Of a stretch of DNA of 64,000 nt, positions 34,117-43,426 are shown piece after piece. The DNA is taken from contig NZ_JAELTN010000002.1 of the NCBI RefSeq assembly GCF_016428855.1, forward strand, positions 1-64,000. The letters are read 5' to 3'. The notes under the pieces were generated by a model that was not told where the DNA came from, did no database searches, and was given only the letters and a program-made list of their open reading frames with translations. The position numbers and the translations under genes were made by a program. Each line of letters starts with the position of its first letter. Within the stretch, counting starts at the first letter, position 1. The stretch is from Pedobacter sp. ASV28 (GTDB lineage Bacteria; Bacteroidota; Bacteroidia; Sphingobacteriales; Sphingobacteriaceae).

Positions 34117-35955
34117 TTATTCTACAGTAACCGATTTGGCCAAATTTCTTGGCTGATCTACATTACAACCTCTCATTACGGCTATATGATAAGACAACAG
34201 TTGTAGTGGAATGGTGGCCAAAAGCGGCAGAAAGGCTTCACTAGAGTCTGGTATTTCTATACTATAATCAGCCATTTTTCTCACCTCTACATCACCCTCG
34301 GTTACAATAGCGATCACTTTACCTTTTCTAGCTTTAACTTCTTGTATATTACTAATAACCTTTTCATATGAAGAATTTTTCGTGGCAATAAACACCACCG
34401 GCATTTCTTCATCTATCAATGCTATCGGTCCATGCTTCATTTCCGCAGCTGGGTAGCCTTCAGCATGTATATAGGAAATTTCTTTCAATTTCAATGCCCC
34501 TTCTAAAGCTACGGGAAAGCCACTTCCACGGCCCAAAAAAAGACAGTTCCTGGCGTCCTTAATTTTTGTAGCAACCTCTTTGATCAATTCATTAGACTGT
34601 AGGGCCAACTGTATTTTCTCAGGAATGCAATCTAGCTCGGTCAATAGTTCAACCAACTTAGAATTACTTAAGGTTCCTTTTTGCTGGGCCATATAAAACG
34701 CCATCAAAGTCAATACCGTAACCTGTGCAGTAAAGGCCTTGGTAGAAGCTACGCCAATCTCGGGGCCAGCATGGGTATAAACACCCGCATGGGTTATCCG
34801 TGGAATGGAAGCCCCTACCACATTACATATTCCGAATATGGTTGCTCCTTTTTCTTTGGCCATTTCAATTGCCGCCATGGTATCGGCCGTTTCTCCAGAT
34901 TGGGATATCGCAATTACCACATCCTTTTCGCTAATGATGGGATTTCGGTAACGGAATTCAGAGGCATACTCTACTTCTACCGGAATTCTGGCGTATTCTT
35001 CGATCAGATACTCTCCAACCAAACCTGCATGCCACGAGGTTCCACAGGCTACAATAATGATCCTATCTATGTTTTTAAGCTTATCTGCAAACTCCTTAAT
35101 TCCTCCAAGCTGCACTTTACCCTCTTCAGGGTAGATTCTGCCCCTCATGCAGTCACGAATAGACCTAGGCTGCTCATAAATTTCCTTTAACATGAAATGC
35201 TCATACCCACCTTTTTCCAGCATTTCAAGCTTTAGCTCCAGTTCCTGCACATAAGGGATTTGTACCACATTATCCAATCGCTTAATTTCCAATGCATCGC
35301 GTTTCAAAAAAGCAATTTCATTATCATTAAGATAGATGACATTCTTGGTATACTCCACTATAGGTGTAGCGTCGGAAGCAATAAAATATTCTCCATGGCC
35401 TACGCCAATCACCATTGGACTTCCCTTACGGGCCGCAATGAGCTGATCGGGATGGTCCTTATCCATAATTACAATAGCATAGGCTCCATTTACCTCTCTT
35501 AGCGCCAACCTTACGGCTTCTACCAAATCTACTGCATTATTATTATAGATCTCCTCTACAAGATGAATTAACACCTCGGTATCCGTATCACTGTTAAATG
35601 AATGTCCGCGAGAAACCAATTCTTCTTTAAGCGTAGCATAGTTTTCTATGATCCCATTATGGATAATGCTCAGCTTTCCATTGTTGGAGGTATGCGGATG
35701 GGAGTTCCGATCTGATGGCGCTCCATGTGTTGCCCAACGGGTATGGCCCATGCCTATAGTTCCTTCAAGGTTTTTACCTACGGCAAATTCTTCGAGCTCT
35801 TTTACCTTGCCCGCTTTCTTATAAATATTCAAGTCGCCATTATTCAATAGCGCTATACCTGCACTATCATATCCCCTGTATTCTAATCGTTTCAGCCCCT
35901 TTAATACAATCGGCCAGGCTTCACGAAAGCCTATATAACCTACAATTCCACACAT
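34117..35955 (-). CDS. glmS: Glutamine-fructose-6-phosphate aminotransferase (GlmS)
   Basis: A 612-residue enzyme making glucosamine-6-phosphate, the first step of UDP-GlcNAc synthesis. N-terminal glutaminase with the nucleophile Cys2 (MCGIVGYIG), GHTRWATHGAPS and HNGIIENY; two SIS domains with SQSGETADT and the C-terminal PRNLAKSVTVE. No ribozyme is seen upstream; instead a perfect 15-bp hairpin (35974-36009) sits 18 bp before the start. It is downstream of the DUF4270 and GT5 genes on the same strand. Confidence 0.98.
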   Translation of the reverse strand: MCGIVGYIGFREAWPIVLKGLKRLEYRGYDSAGIALLNNGDLNIYKKAGKVKELEEFAVGKNLEGTIGMGHTRWATHGAPSDRNSHPHTSNNGKLSIIHNGIIENYATLKEELVSRGHSFNSDTDTEVLIHLVEEIYNNNAVDLVEAVRLALREVNGAYAIVIMDKDHPDQLIAARKGSPMVIGVGHGEYFIASDATPIVEYTKNVIYLNDNEIAFLKRDALEIKRLDNVVQIPYVQELELKLEMLEKGGYEHFMLKEIYEQPRSIRDCMRGRIYPEEGKVQLGGIKEFADKLKNIDRIIIVACGTSWHAGLVGEYLIEEYARIPVEVEYASEFRYRNPIISEKDVVIAISQSGETADTMAAIEMAKEKGATIFGICNVVGASIPRITHAGVYTHAGPEIGVASTKAFTAQVTVLTLMAFYMAQQKGTLSNSKLVELLTELDCIPEKIQLALQSNELIKEVATKIKDARNCLFLGRGSGFPVALEGALKLKEISYIHAEGYPAAEMKHGPIALIDEEMPVVFIATKNSSYEKVISNIQEVKARKGKVIAIVTEGDVEVRKMADYSIEIPDSSEAFLPLLATIPLQLLSYHIAVMRGCNVDQPRNLAKSVTVE

Positions 35956-35973
35956 AAATTAAGTTATAAAATA

Positions 35974-36009
35974 TAAATCGCCCTAAAAGTATATTTTTAG
36001 GGCGATTTA
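35974..36009 (-). promoter_or_regulatory. Perfect 15-bp hairpin between DUF4270 and glmS
   Basis: TAAATCGCCCTAAAA pairs with TTTTAGGGCGATTTA around a 6-nt loop. It lies 25 bp after the DUF4270 stop and 18 bp before the glmS ATG, followed by a weak T-rich run. It could terminate the upstream genes, but there is little room for a separate glmS promoter, so an attenuating or processing role is also possible. Confidence 0.75.
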
Positions 36010-36034
36010 ATCAAACGTTTGCGTAATATTTTCG

Positions 36035-37450
36035 TTAATTTATTTTGGTGTAATAAATGTTGAGTTTAATTATATTATCGCCTGCCGAAGGGGACTTTTT
36101 AAAGCTGCCTATAATTGCTCTCCCTGCTGTATTAAAAGAAGAAGTATATTCAAAAGTAGACAAAGGGCTAGGTGCTAAAAAAGTACCATAATCTTCTGTT
36201 TTACCATCAATCAAATCTTGTATATAAGCGGTAACCAAAAACACATAGCGTTTCTTTGTGGAATCAAAATAACCTCCAAATGCCGATACATTGGCGCGTG
36301 GATCGCCCGCCACATAATAACTTCCCCCATCATTATCTGGCAAGTTTTTCCTTTGTCCAGCAATATCATTTCTATATAAAGCTAGCCTTTGGGCTGCCCT
36401 AAAAGGTGCCACATCGGTACCAGAGCTTAGGTCTATGACCAATTCCGCCTTGTTCACTATCATTTTACCCACTTCTGCCCTTAGTTTTTTCAGATAAGGA
36501 AAAGAGAACTTATTACGTAATCCGCCCATGGGCTGCAGATAGGTAACGGGATAAGATAAGCTTGGATTGTCCAACTGCTGCTGAACCGCCGTGCTATAAA
36601 TGTGCTTTACGCTTGCTGCTACGGCCGCAGTAGAGGTAGCAATAGGAAAATTGACAGAAACCGTATCAATAGCGGTTGTTGTAGTGGCATTTTGTTTTTT
36701 GTAATATAAAAACAGACCAGAATTAGTACTCGCAAAATCAAAGAACATGATTCCGCCTATACCTGTAGAGCTGGCCTTTTTAATCTGCACATGAAGCCCC
36801 TTAAATGAACTTTGGAAATAAGAATTGTACTTTAAGGTCGCTGCATTAAGGCCTACAACCTGATTGGTTACAAAAGTAGGATCCAATTTAAGCCTTAACT
36901 GTGGGGTAACGGTCTTTAAAGTGTCGGCTGCGCCAACAACAATGTCAGTCACTTTATATTTTGTATTAGGAAATACTTTCCCAGTATAATTCGCCAACAA
37001 TGTACTTCCATAAGGATAGGTTTTCGAACTCAAATATGAAGTTTCCTGCGTTAAGTCGTTTGATAGCTGATGCACATCTACGCTATAGACAGCTGTACTA
37101 TCTCCATAAAATTCCCCGCTGTAATTCAAGACCAACACCGCCGAGTCAAGCACAGGGCTGGTTCCAAAATCATAAGCGTCGACAGGTAGATTTACGGCCA
37201 TTGCCAAAGCTGATTCCGTTTCTCCAAGCACAGGATCCTTCAAATATCCAAAGGGGTATCTAGTCAGTAAATTTGTGGCTACAGCGTCATCCTTAACCGT
37301 TCTCGAGACAATAGTAGCCGAATCGATCAAATCACCTTGAACGGCACTTGTTGGATCGACTTCCAAACCTATAGTTGCTGTATTTTCGCACGAGGCGAAA
37401 AGAAAAAGACTTATCAACAGGGTCAATAAGTCTAATTTTGAAAATTTCAT
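36035..37450 (-). CDS. DUF4270 lipoprotein
   Basis: A 471-residue outer-membrane lipoprotein, lipobox LFASCEN (Cys21). DUF4270 features: GLEVDPTSAVQGDLIDSATI, then TRYPFGYLKDPVLGETESAL and a long beta-rich domain. The family is widespread in Bacteroidota next to cell-envelope precursor genes, with no known activity. It is 26 bp after the GT5-domain gene and upstream of glmS. An N-terminal signal and largely beta content suggest a periplasmic or surface position. Confidence 0.87.
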   Translation of the reverse strand: MKFSKLDLLTLLISLFLFASCENTATIGLEVDPTSAVQGDLIDSATIVSRTVKDDAVATNLLTRYPFGYLKDPVLGETESALAMAVNLPVDAYDFGTSPVLDSAVLVLNYSGEFYGDSTAVYSVDVHQLSNDLTQETSYLSSKTYPYGSTLLANYTGKVFPNTKYKVTDIVVGAADTLKTVTPQLRLKLDPTFVTNQVVGLNAATLKYNSYFQSSFKGLHVQIKKASSTGIGGIMFFDFASTNSGLFLYYKKQNATTTTAIDTVSVNFPIATSTAAVAASVKHIYSTAVQQQLDNPSLSYPVTYLQPMGGLRNKFSFPYLKKLRAEVGKMIVNKAELVIDLSSGTDVAPFRAAQRLALYRNDIAGQRKNLPDNDGGSYYVAGDPRANVSAFGGYFDSTKKRYVFLVTAYIQDLIDGKTEDYGTFLAPSPLSTFEYTSSFNTAGRAIIGSFKKSPSAGDNIIKLNIYYTKIN

Positions 37451-37476
37451 ATTTACTATTAAAATAAAGCCTTTTA

Positions 37477-38307
37477 TTACGCTATTGAAACCAATTCATC
37501 ACTAGAAATCTCCTCATAAAAACTATAGAAATTCTCGTAATTTTCGGTTAAATTAAAGGCTAAAGTTGGCTTATTAGAATCTTTAACAAATTTTAACACA
37601 CCTTCCTCTATCTTTTCATCAGCCAAAACTACTGCATCTGAGTGTGTTATCGCTCCAATATGCATGCTATTTGCATCCGCTCCAATAAAGGCTTTGGTAT
37701 CTTCTTCGGTCATATGGTTCATGATCGCCTTTTTGTGCATATTAGCATCTAATTTTTCAGAAAAGCAATTCTCATAAACCGAATAAACCACCTTAGCATT
37801 TTTAAAGGTAGGATCATTTTTATAAGTCGTTTTAATATATGCTGGTACCAGTGCAGTCATCCAACCATGGCAGTGTACGATATCAGGAGACCATCCCAAT
37901 TTTTTCACTGTTTCCAAAGCGCCTTTACAGAAGAATATCGTTCTCTCATCATTATCTCCGTAAAATTTATTCTCCTTGTCCCTAAACACGTATTTTCTTT
38001 GAAAATAATCTTCATTATCTAAGAAATATACTTGCATACGAGCTGCTGGTATTGACGCCACTTTGATAATTAAAGGGTTATCATTGTCATCAATTATTAT
38101 ATTCATCCCCGATAAACGGATCACCTCGTGCAATCTATTTCTTCTCTCGTTAATGTTCCCAAACCTAGGCATTAGGATACGGATTTCGAATCCTTTTTCC
38201 TGCATGGCCTGCGGTAATTGACGAGTGATTTCAGAAATTTTGGTGAGTTCGAGGAAAGGCGACATCTCGTGGGTAACAATCAGTAGCTTCGTTTTTGCCA
38301 TCTCCAT
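37477..38307 (-). CDS. Isolated GT5 (glycogen/starch synthase) catalytic-domain protein
   Basis: A 276-residue protein corresponding to the N-terminal Rossmann half of glycogen synthase: LLIVTHEMSPFLELTKISEI, ILMPRFGNIN and the PDIVHCHGWMTALVP motif. A full GlgA has about 480 residues with a second domain; that half is absent, and the ADP-glucose loop KxGGL is replaced by LTKISEI. It is thus unlikely to be a normal synthase, though the stand-alone form is common in Bacteroidota. A regulatory or binding role is possible. It has its own promoter (38349-38379) and heads the DUF4270-glmS run. Confidence 0.85.
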   Translation of the reverse strand: MEMAKTKLLIVTHEMSPFLELTKISEITRQLPQAMQEKGFEIRILMPRFGNINERRNRLHEVIRLSGMNIIIDDNDNPLIIKVASIPAARMQVYFLDNEDYFQRKYVFRDKENKFYGDNDERTIFFCKGALETVKKLGWSPDIVHCHGWMTALVPAYIKTTYKNDPTFKNAKVVYSVYENCFSEKLDANMHKKAIMNHMTEEDTKAFIGADANSMHIGAITHSDAVVLADEKIEEGVLKFVKDSNKPTLAFNLTENYENFYSFYEEISSDELVSIA

Positions 38308-38348
38308 ATTATTATTAAATTATTGTTAATTTAAAGATTATCAAGGGG

Positions 38349-38379
38349 CAAAGGTACGGATAATATTAATATTTATCAA
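38349..38379 (-). promoter_or_regulatory. Promoter of the GT5-domain gene (TTG-N20-TACCTTTG)
   Basis: Minus strand: TTG at 38377-38379 and a perfect -7 box TACCTTTG at 38349-38356, 20 bp apart. The leader to ATG 38307 is about 36 nt. It probably also feeds DUF4270. Confidence 0.75.
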
Positions 38380-38414
38380 TAACTTGGTCAATAGGCTTTG
38401 TAAGTTTTACAGAA

Positions 38415-39299
38415 ATGCTCAACTTAGCAGGCACAAAACAGACCCATAAATTGAAAATTGTACAAACTATAGCCGAGCTCGAACGTTCGCTAAAAGCCTT
38501 ACCAACAGGCGGCTCTAAAATTGCTTTGGTGCCAACTATGGGTGCGCTGCATAATGGCCATTTATCTTTAATAGAAACCGCTCAACAATATGCAGATGTA
38601 GTGGTATGTAGCATATTTGTAAATCCCACACAATTCACTGACCCCAAAGATTTAGAAAAATATCCACGTCCACTAGCGCATGACATCAAGATGTTGACCG
38701 ATGCAGGCTGTAATTTTGTCTTCATGCCCTCTGTAAAGGAGATGTATCCCACTTATCCTACTCCAGAAAACTGGCATATAGATTTGGGCAGCGCCGAATT
38801 CGTATTAGAGGGCGAGTCCAGGAAAGGACATTATCAAGGGGTTACCCAAATTGTAAAGAAACTATTTGATGCCGTAAAACCAGACATCGCCTTCTTTGGA
38901 CAAAAAGATTTCCAACAGGTGCTGATGATTAAAAACATGGTAAAAGCACTCGAACTTCAGGTACAAATCGTGACCTGCCCCATCATTAGGGAGGAAGACG
39001 GACTGGCCATGAGCTCTAGAAATATCCATCTATCTGAAACCGATAGAAAGCATGCCTTGGTACTCAGTAAAGCACTGGCCTATGTGAGCAACAACTATCA
39101 TAAAGAGGAACTGAATGTCCTTTTGGATAACGCCAAAATAATGATCAACGGAACTGAAGGTATAGTACTCGATTATTTTACCCTCGCAGATGGAGAGACC
39201 TTATTACCGATAAAAGATAAAAGTGCCAAACATCCGGTAGCATTAGTGGCCGCAAAGGTTGGGGAAACCCGATTAATAGACAATGTAATTATCAATTAG
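38415..39299 (+). CDS. panC: Pantothenate synthetase (PanC)
   Basis: A 294-residue ligase joining pantoate and beta-alanine with ATP to make vitamin B5. HIGH-type motif MGALHNGHLSL, FVNPTQF, GxxDFQQ (FFGQKDFQQ) and the KMSKS-like EEDGLAMSSRN are all present. panD, which supplies beta-alanine, follows 90 bp later but has its own promoter. The N-terminus (LNLAGTKQTHK) is slightly longer than usual. Confidence 0.97.
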   Translation: MLNLAGTKQTHKLKIVQTIAELERSLKALPTGGSKIALVPTMGALHNGHLSLIETAQQYADVVVCSIFVNPTQFTDPKDLEKYPRPLAHDIKMLTDAGCNFVFMPSVKEMYPTYPTPENWHIDLGSAEFVLEGESRKGHYQGVTQIVKKLFDAVKPDIAFFGQKDFQQVLMIKNMVKALELQVQIVTCPIIREEDGLAMSSRNIHLSETDRKHALVLSKALAYVSNNYHKEELNVLLDNAKIMINGTEGIVLDYFTLADGETLLPIKDKSAKHPVALVAAKVGETRLIDNVIIN

Positions 39300-39377
39300 G
39301 GAGCAATGGTATGAGGTGCTATTGTCTGTGAATTGTAGCCTTAAACCTTTTACCTTTTTACCTTCAACCTTAATTAC

Positions 39378-39385
39378 TAACTTTG
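39378..39385 (+). promoter_or_regulatory. -7 box TAACTTTG directly before panD
   Basis: Perfect TAnnTTTG whose last base is 4 nt before the panD ATG (39390), so transcription should begin at or next to the start codon. No TTG lies at the -33 distance; the upstream stretch is a run of ACCTT repeats. Confidence 0.55.
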
Positions 39386-39389
39386 TACC

Positions 39390-39740
39390 ATGATTATCGA
39401 GATCTTAAAATCGAAAATACACCGAGTAAAGGTAACCCAGGCTGAGCTGAACTACGTAGGCAGCATCACCATAGATGAAGACCTACTCGATGCAGCCAAT
39501 ATCATTCCGAATGAAAAGGTGCAGATTGTAAACAATAATAATGGCGAACGTTTTGAAACTTATGCCATTAGGGGCGAGCGTGGTACAGGAATGATTTGCC
39601 TAAACGGTGCAACTGCCAGGAAAGTACAGGTTGGTGATATCTTAATTATCATGTCTTATGGCTCATTGCCAATAGAAGAAGCCAAAAAGTATCAACCAAT
39701 CTTGGTATTTCCCGACGACAATAACCGCCTGCTTAAATAG
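39390..39740 (+). CDS. panD: Aspartate 1-decarboxylase (PanD)
   Basis: A 116-residue pyruvoyl enzyme converting aspartate to beta-alanine for pantothenate. The self-cleavage site Gly-Ser is in NYVGSITID (about G24-S25), with the [15 protein letters not shown]-terminus and [13 protein letters not shown]. It is downstream of panC, consistent with a shared pathway, yet a -7 box abuts its ATG. The stop is 2 bp from the convergent barrel-protein stop. Confidence 0.97.
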   Translation: MIIEILKSKIHRVKVTQAELNYVGSITIDEDLLDAANIIPNEKVQIVNNNNGERFETYAIRGERGTGMICLNGATARKVQVGDILIIMSYGSLPIEEAKKYQPILVFPDDNNRLLK

Positions 39741-39742
39741 AT

Positions 39743-42121
39743 TTAGTTAGCTCTGTCTTCTTCTTCGCTTCTTTTGCGCTCCTTTACTTTGTAGGTAGAG
39801 CTTCCAAAGTTATAGGTTATGGAAAATGCCAAACGCTGTGTACCAAAGTAGTGGTATAAATCATTATTTAAAATGCTTTTTTCCCTAAAGATGAGCCTTC
39901 TTTTAATATTGTCGAATGCGTCATAAAGGGTGAGTTTGGTATTGACTTTGTTCTGTAACCAGGCTTTTTGCAGGCCAAAGTCAATTCCATAAACCGGAGA
40001 GAAAACATACAGGCCATTACCACTTTTTGATTCATAACTATAGCTTATATCCAAAAGCCATTCTTTTAAACTGAAAACATGACTTCCGTTAACGGTATAA
40101 TTGAACACGCCAATATGGTAGGTCTGTCCAAAATAAGGCGTCAATTCCTTATTATAGTAAAAGCCCACGTTATGGTTCATTCGCCACCAATTATTTACCA
40201 TTAGGGGCATGCTTAACTGCATATTTGCAAAATCTCTATAGGGAAGATTTCGTCCCAAAAAGACAAGTTCATTCGTCGTTGGACTATATTCAGGATACCT
40301 GGCCATTGGATCTATTTCACGACCAGCATTCAACGAAATATTAAATGTTTTTCTGCTATAAGTTAAGGCAAAAAGGTTGGTTGTAGAAGGCTGAAGGTAT
40401 GGATTTCCAATCCAATAATGCCTTGGGCTATAATAAAAACGAAAGGGATTCAATGCGGCGAAAGTGGGCCTTGTTAATCGGCGGCTATAATTAAAACTGA
40501 GTTGTTCACCCTTACCAATTTCATAAGTAAGATTTAGGCTTGGCAGCCACTTCAGGTATTTCCTTTCGGTAACCGTAGCATTGGTAATGGAACTGGCCAC
40601 CGTGCCGGTATGTTCCGCCCTCAGGCCCAAACTGTAATTGAATTTTCGCCATTGGCCATTATAAGATAGGTAACTCGCAGCAATATATTCTTGGTAACGA
40701 AACTCATTGCTACGCTTGGGGTCTAAGCTAAAAATAGCATTGGCCAGCGTATCGTAACGCAAATTGTTCTGAGTGGTCGTATAGGCAAATTTTCCTCCAA
40801 ATTCTAATTTTCCCATGCTCAAGTTTTGGAGGTAATCTGCTTGGGCTGTATGGATGAGTATATTGTTCCTTGAAGTGGTTTTCCAGTAATTTAACAAATC
40901 ATCATTAAGTAGATTTCGATTCTGAATATCCTCGTTTTGCCGATTATCGACCTGAGCCAATGAAGTAACTACATGAAGTTCGCTGTTCCTAAATTGAGCG
41001 TCATAATTAATTCCCCCTGCATAATTATATTGTTTAGGCATTGCATCATTATCGCTCTTAATAAGTGCTACTACATTATTGAGGTTACTTGTCTGTGTAA
41101 GCAGTAGGTTGTGCGATACCGCATTTCGATCTATTTGGTAAGTCCTCAAAAATGCTTCTAGGCGCTGCCTCTCTTCCAATTGGTAAGTGGCCCTTGCCTG
41201 TACATTAAAATTCTGATTGAAGGTAGCGGTACGGGTATCTGTAGTCATCGCATTCGTATTAGCCAAGTACTGCAAAGAATAGTATTTATAAAAAGTGCTC
41301 CCGATAGTTTGCCCTAGCTTCAGATCATAGATAAACCGATTGGTCTTTAAAACCATTGATAAGTTGTTATCCAATAAACTATAAATATTTCGCTGAAACC
41401 GGGCATTATAAGTTCCCCTCAAACCCATAGATTGGTTCCTTTTTAGCTTAACATCTATAATACCTCGATATTCACCATCGTATTTTGAGGGGGGCTGATT
41501 AATCATTTCTATGGATTCGACCATATCTGGCGATAAGCTACTCAAATAGGCCTGGATTTCTTCATTATTCATGTTCACTGGCCTACCATCTACAAACAAG
41601 GTGGGTGCAACACTGTTAGCCAACTGCATCGTTCCATCTTGGTTAACCCGGAGACCGGGAAGCTTTTTGAATACATCCAACAAATTAGAAGCAGACTTGA
41701 AAAAAGTATTATTGGCTACACCAATTTTCAATTGTCCATTTTGCGTACTGAAATTAGGCTGCCCACTTATAATGGTTACTTCCTTGAGCAGGTTAGGGTC
41801 TTCGGCCATCAGAATGTTGCCCATCTCTAAAACATTTGGACTATTCACATGGATCAATACTTCTTTCTGCACGTTTAAATAGCCCATTAAAGTAATTGAG
41901 AGTAGATATTTTCCATTTCGTATTTCCCTAAATTCAAATACCCCCAAGGTGTCGCTGTTGGCATATTTAATTAGCATTGATTGATCTTGACTGGCCAAGG
42001 ACAAGTTTGCCAAAGGTAGCGCCTGGTTGGTGTTCGCATCAACCAATTTTCCTTTAATGGTTTGAGCGCTTAAGAATTTGCCTAGACATAAAAAAAGGCA
42101 CACGAATAATGTAGGTCTCAT
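39743..42121 (-). CDS. TonB-receptor-like outer-membrane beta-barrel protein
   Basis: A 792-residue outer-membrane protein. Signal peptide ends FLSAQ (residue 19), followed by a CarboxypepD_reg-like domain (IKGKLVDANTNQALPLANLSL to LMAEDPN), a plug-like region (LLDVFKKLPGLRVNQDGTMQL, TLFVDGRPVN, PPSKYDGEYRGIIDVKLK) and a barrel ending SITYNFGSSTYK. This is the OMP_b-brl_3 family of TonB-receptor relatives without SusD partners. Substrate unknown. A membrane AraC-type regulator lies 102 bp upstream on the same strand and may control it; a -7 box at 42147-42154 gives it its own promoter. Confidence 0.88.
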   Translation of the reverse strand: MRPTLFVCLFLCLGKFLSAQTIKGKLVDANTNQALPLANLSLASQDQSMLIKYANSDTLGVFEFREIRNGKYLLSITLMGYLNVQKEVLIHVNSPNVLEMGNILMAEDPNLLKEVTIISGQPNFSTQNGQLKIGVANNTFFKSASNLLDVFKKLPGLRVNQDGTMQLANSVAPTLFVDGRPVNMNNEEIQAYLSSLSPDMVESIEMINQPPSKYDGEYRGIIDVKLKRNQSMGLRGTYNARFQRNIYSLLDNNLSMVLKTNRFIYDLKLGQTIGSTFYKYYSLQYLANTNAMTTDTRTATFNQNFNVQARATYQLEERQRLEAFLRTYQIDRNAVSHNLLLTQTSNLNNVVALIKSDNDAMPKQYNYAGGINYDAQFRNSELHVVTSLAQVDNRQNEDIQNRNLLNDDLLNYWKTTSRNNILIHTAQADYLQNLSMGKLEFGGKFAYTTTQNNLRYDTLANAIFSLDPKRSNEFRYQEYIAASYLSYNGQWRKFNYSLGLRAEHTGTVASSITNATVTERKYLKWLPSLNLTYEIGKGEQLSFNYSRRLTRPTFAALNPFRFYYSPRHYWIGNPYLQPSTTNLFALTYSRKTFNISLNAGREIDPMARYPEYSPTTNELVFLGRNLPYRDFANMQLSMPLMVNNWWRMNHNVGFYYNKELTPYFGQTYHIGVFNYTVNGSHVFSLKEWLLDISYSYESKSGNGLYVFSPVYGIDFGLQKAWLQNKVNTKLTLYDAFDNIKRRLIFREKSILNNDLYHYFGTQRLAFSITYNFGSSTYKVKERKRSEEEDRAN

Positions 42122-42146
42122 CTTGGGAATTGGATTTTTGAATAGC

Positions 42147-42154
42147 CAAAACTA
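42147..42154 (-). promoter_or_regulatory. -7 box TAGTTTTG for the barrel-protein gene
   Basis: Consensus TAnnTTTG on the minus strand with a leader of about 20 nt to ATG 42121. A TTG lies only 14 bp upstream, shorter than usual. Confidence 0.4.
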
Positions 42155-42223
42155 AGGGAGAGGGAAGGCAAAGAAGTCTCGATTCTCAGATCCGGGAGTT
42201 CGGAATTATAAATCTAGACCAGC

Positions 42224-43306
42224 CTAGATAGGTGAAACAGCCGACAACCGTTCTTTATAAAGCGTTGGGGTAGTATGCTTATGTTTTTTAAAGGCGGTGT
42301 AAAAAGTAGATTTTGAGTTAAAGCCAACTTCATAACCAATGGCTTCGAGTTTAATCATTTTGTTGTTCGTAATCAGTTCACAGGCCTCATTTATCCGATA
42401 CTCATTGATATAGGCTGCAAAGCTTTTACCCAAATTATCATTGAGCAACTGCGAAAGTTGATGTCCTGAAATGTTGATTTTTTTGGCCAAATCGTTCAAT
42501 TTAAGGTCCGGGTTCCTATAAAGTTGTTGCTCAAGGATAATCTGCTGCAGTTTTTCTGTTAAGGCCTGAGCCTGTTGTTCTACAATTTTTTTGTTGGCAT
42601 AACGACGTACTGGATCTTGGTTCCCCGAAAAAAGATGGATGGTTTTTCTGTTGCTCACGAATAAGAAAATATTCAGGTAAAGGATAAGCGAGAAAAATAA
42701 GGCACCACTAATACAGGGCCCATTAAAAAAATCGAAAACAGACAATTTAAATGCTGCAGGAATCACTATGTTGCCTATAAATACAGATAGTAATAACATC
42801 TCATTAGAAGAAACTTTTTCCCTTGAAGTAAAAAGCTTGAAAGCAATCGTTCTCAGCATCCAGCCTGAAAGTAAAATATAAATAACCAGTTGTGCAGAAA
42901 TTATGGTACCGATATAATTATTCCATAGATCGGGATGGTTATCATATGGGGCAATAAGGCCAGCAATTACAATAGCCAACACCCAGAACAGATAGGTCCA
43001 ATTCCTTATGATCGTCGTTTTTTTTACCTCTTGTCCAAATGTCGATCTGATAAAATAAAAAAGGGACGGGCCTACCAATGAACTTCCTAAAATACCTATC
43101 TCGATATAGAAGCCAGGCAATGCCGGATAGAAATAAAAAATAAAAGATTTACTGATCTTTAGACAAAGCGTCAACAATAATAAGCCCAAGAGTACAGAGG
43201 CCGCTGACCTTGATTTCTTGAAGAACAACAGATAGATACTGATGATAAAACCATTAAAGGCTCCCAAGGCACTGAAGAAAAATAAGATTTGTTGACCAAG
43301 GTTCAT
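42224..43306 (-). CDS. Membrane-embedded AraC-family regulator
   Basis: A 360-residue protein with about seven transmembrane helices in the first 215 residues (LGQQILFFFSALGAFNGFIISIYLL onward) and a C-terminal AraC domain: NDLAKKINISGHQLSQLLNDNLG and EAIGYEVGFNSKSTFYTAFKKH with the TPTLYKER end. This architecture senses a signal in the membrane and binds DNA from there. The nearest candidate target is the barrel-protein gene downstream; the divergent acyl-CoA dehydrogenase with two upstream palindromes is another. Its promoter abuts the ATG. Confidence 0.9.
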   Translation of the reverse strand: MNLGQQILFFFSALGAFNGFIISIYLLFFKKSRSAASVLLGLLLLTLCLKISKSFIFYFYPALPGFYIEIGILGSSLVGPSLFYFIRSTFGQEVKKTTIIRNWTYLFWVLAIVIAGLIAPYDNHPDLWNNYIGTIISAQLVIYILLSGWMLRTIAFKLFTSREKVSSNEMLLLSVFIGNIVIPAAFKLSVFDFFNGPCISGALFFSLILYLNIFLFVSNRKTIHLFSGNQDPVRRYANKKIVEQQAQALTEKLQQIILEQQLYRNPDLKLNDLAKKINISGHQLSQLLNDNLGKSFAAYINEYRINEACELITNNKMIKLEAIGYEVGFNSKSTFYTAFKKHKHTTPTLYKERLSAVSPI

Positions 43307-43310
43307 TTAA

Positions 43311-43339
43311 CAAAAATAATAATCTTGTGGTAACGTCAA
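43311..43339 (-). promoter_or_regulatory. AraC-regulator promoter (TTG-N18-TATTTTTG), probably leaderless
   Basis: Minus strand: TTG at 43337-43339, -7 box TATTTTTG at 43311-43318, spacing 18. Only 4 nt separate the -7 box from the ATG at 43306, which places the start codon at the transcription start. Confidence 0.7.
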
Positions 43340-43380
43340 GCTTACAAGCAATAATGATTTTTATTTTGAGGTATAAAAAT

Positions 43381-43392
43381 GGTCATATGACC
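43381..43392. promoter_or_regulatory. 12-bp palindrome GGTCATATGACC
   Basis: Perfect dyad in the divergent region between the AraC regulator and the acyl-CoA dehydrogenase gene. Candidate protein-binding site; the binding protein is unknown. Confidence 0.45.
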
Positions 43393-43426
43393 TTTAAATT
43401 TACTTTTAACGGAGGTATCACCTAAA

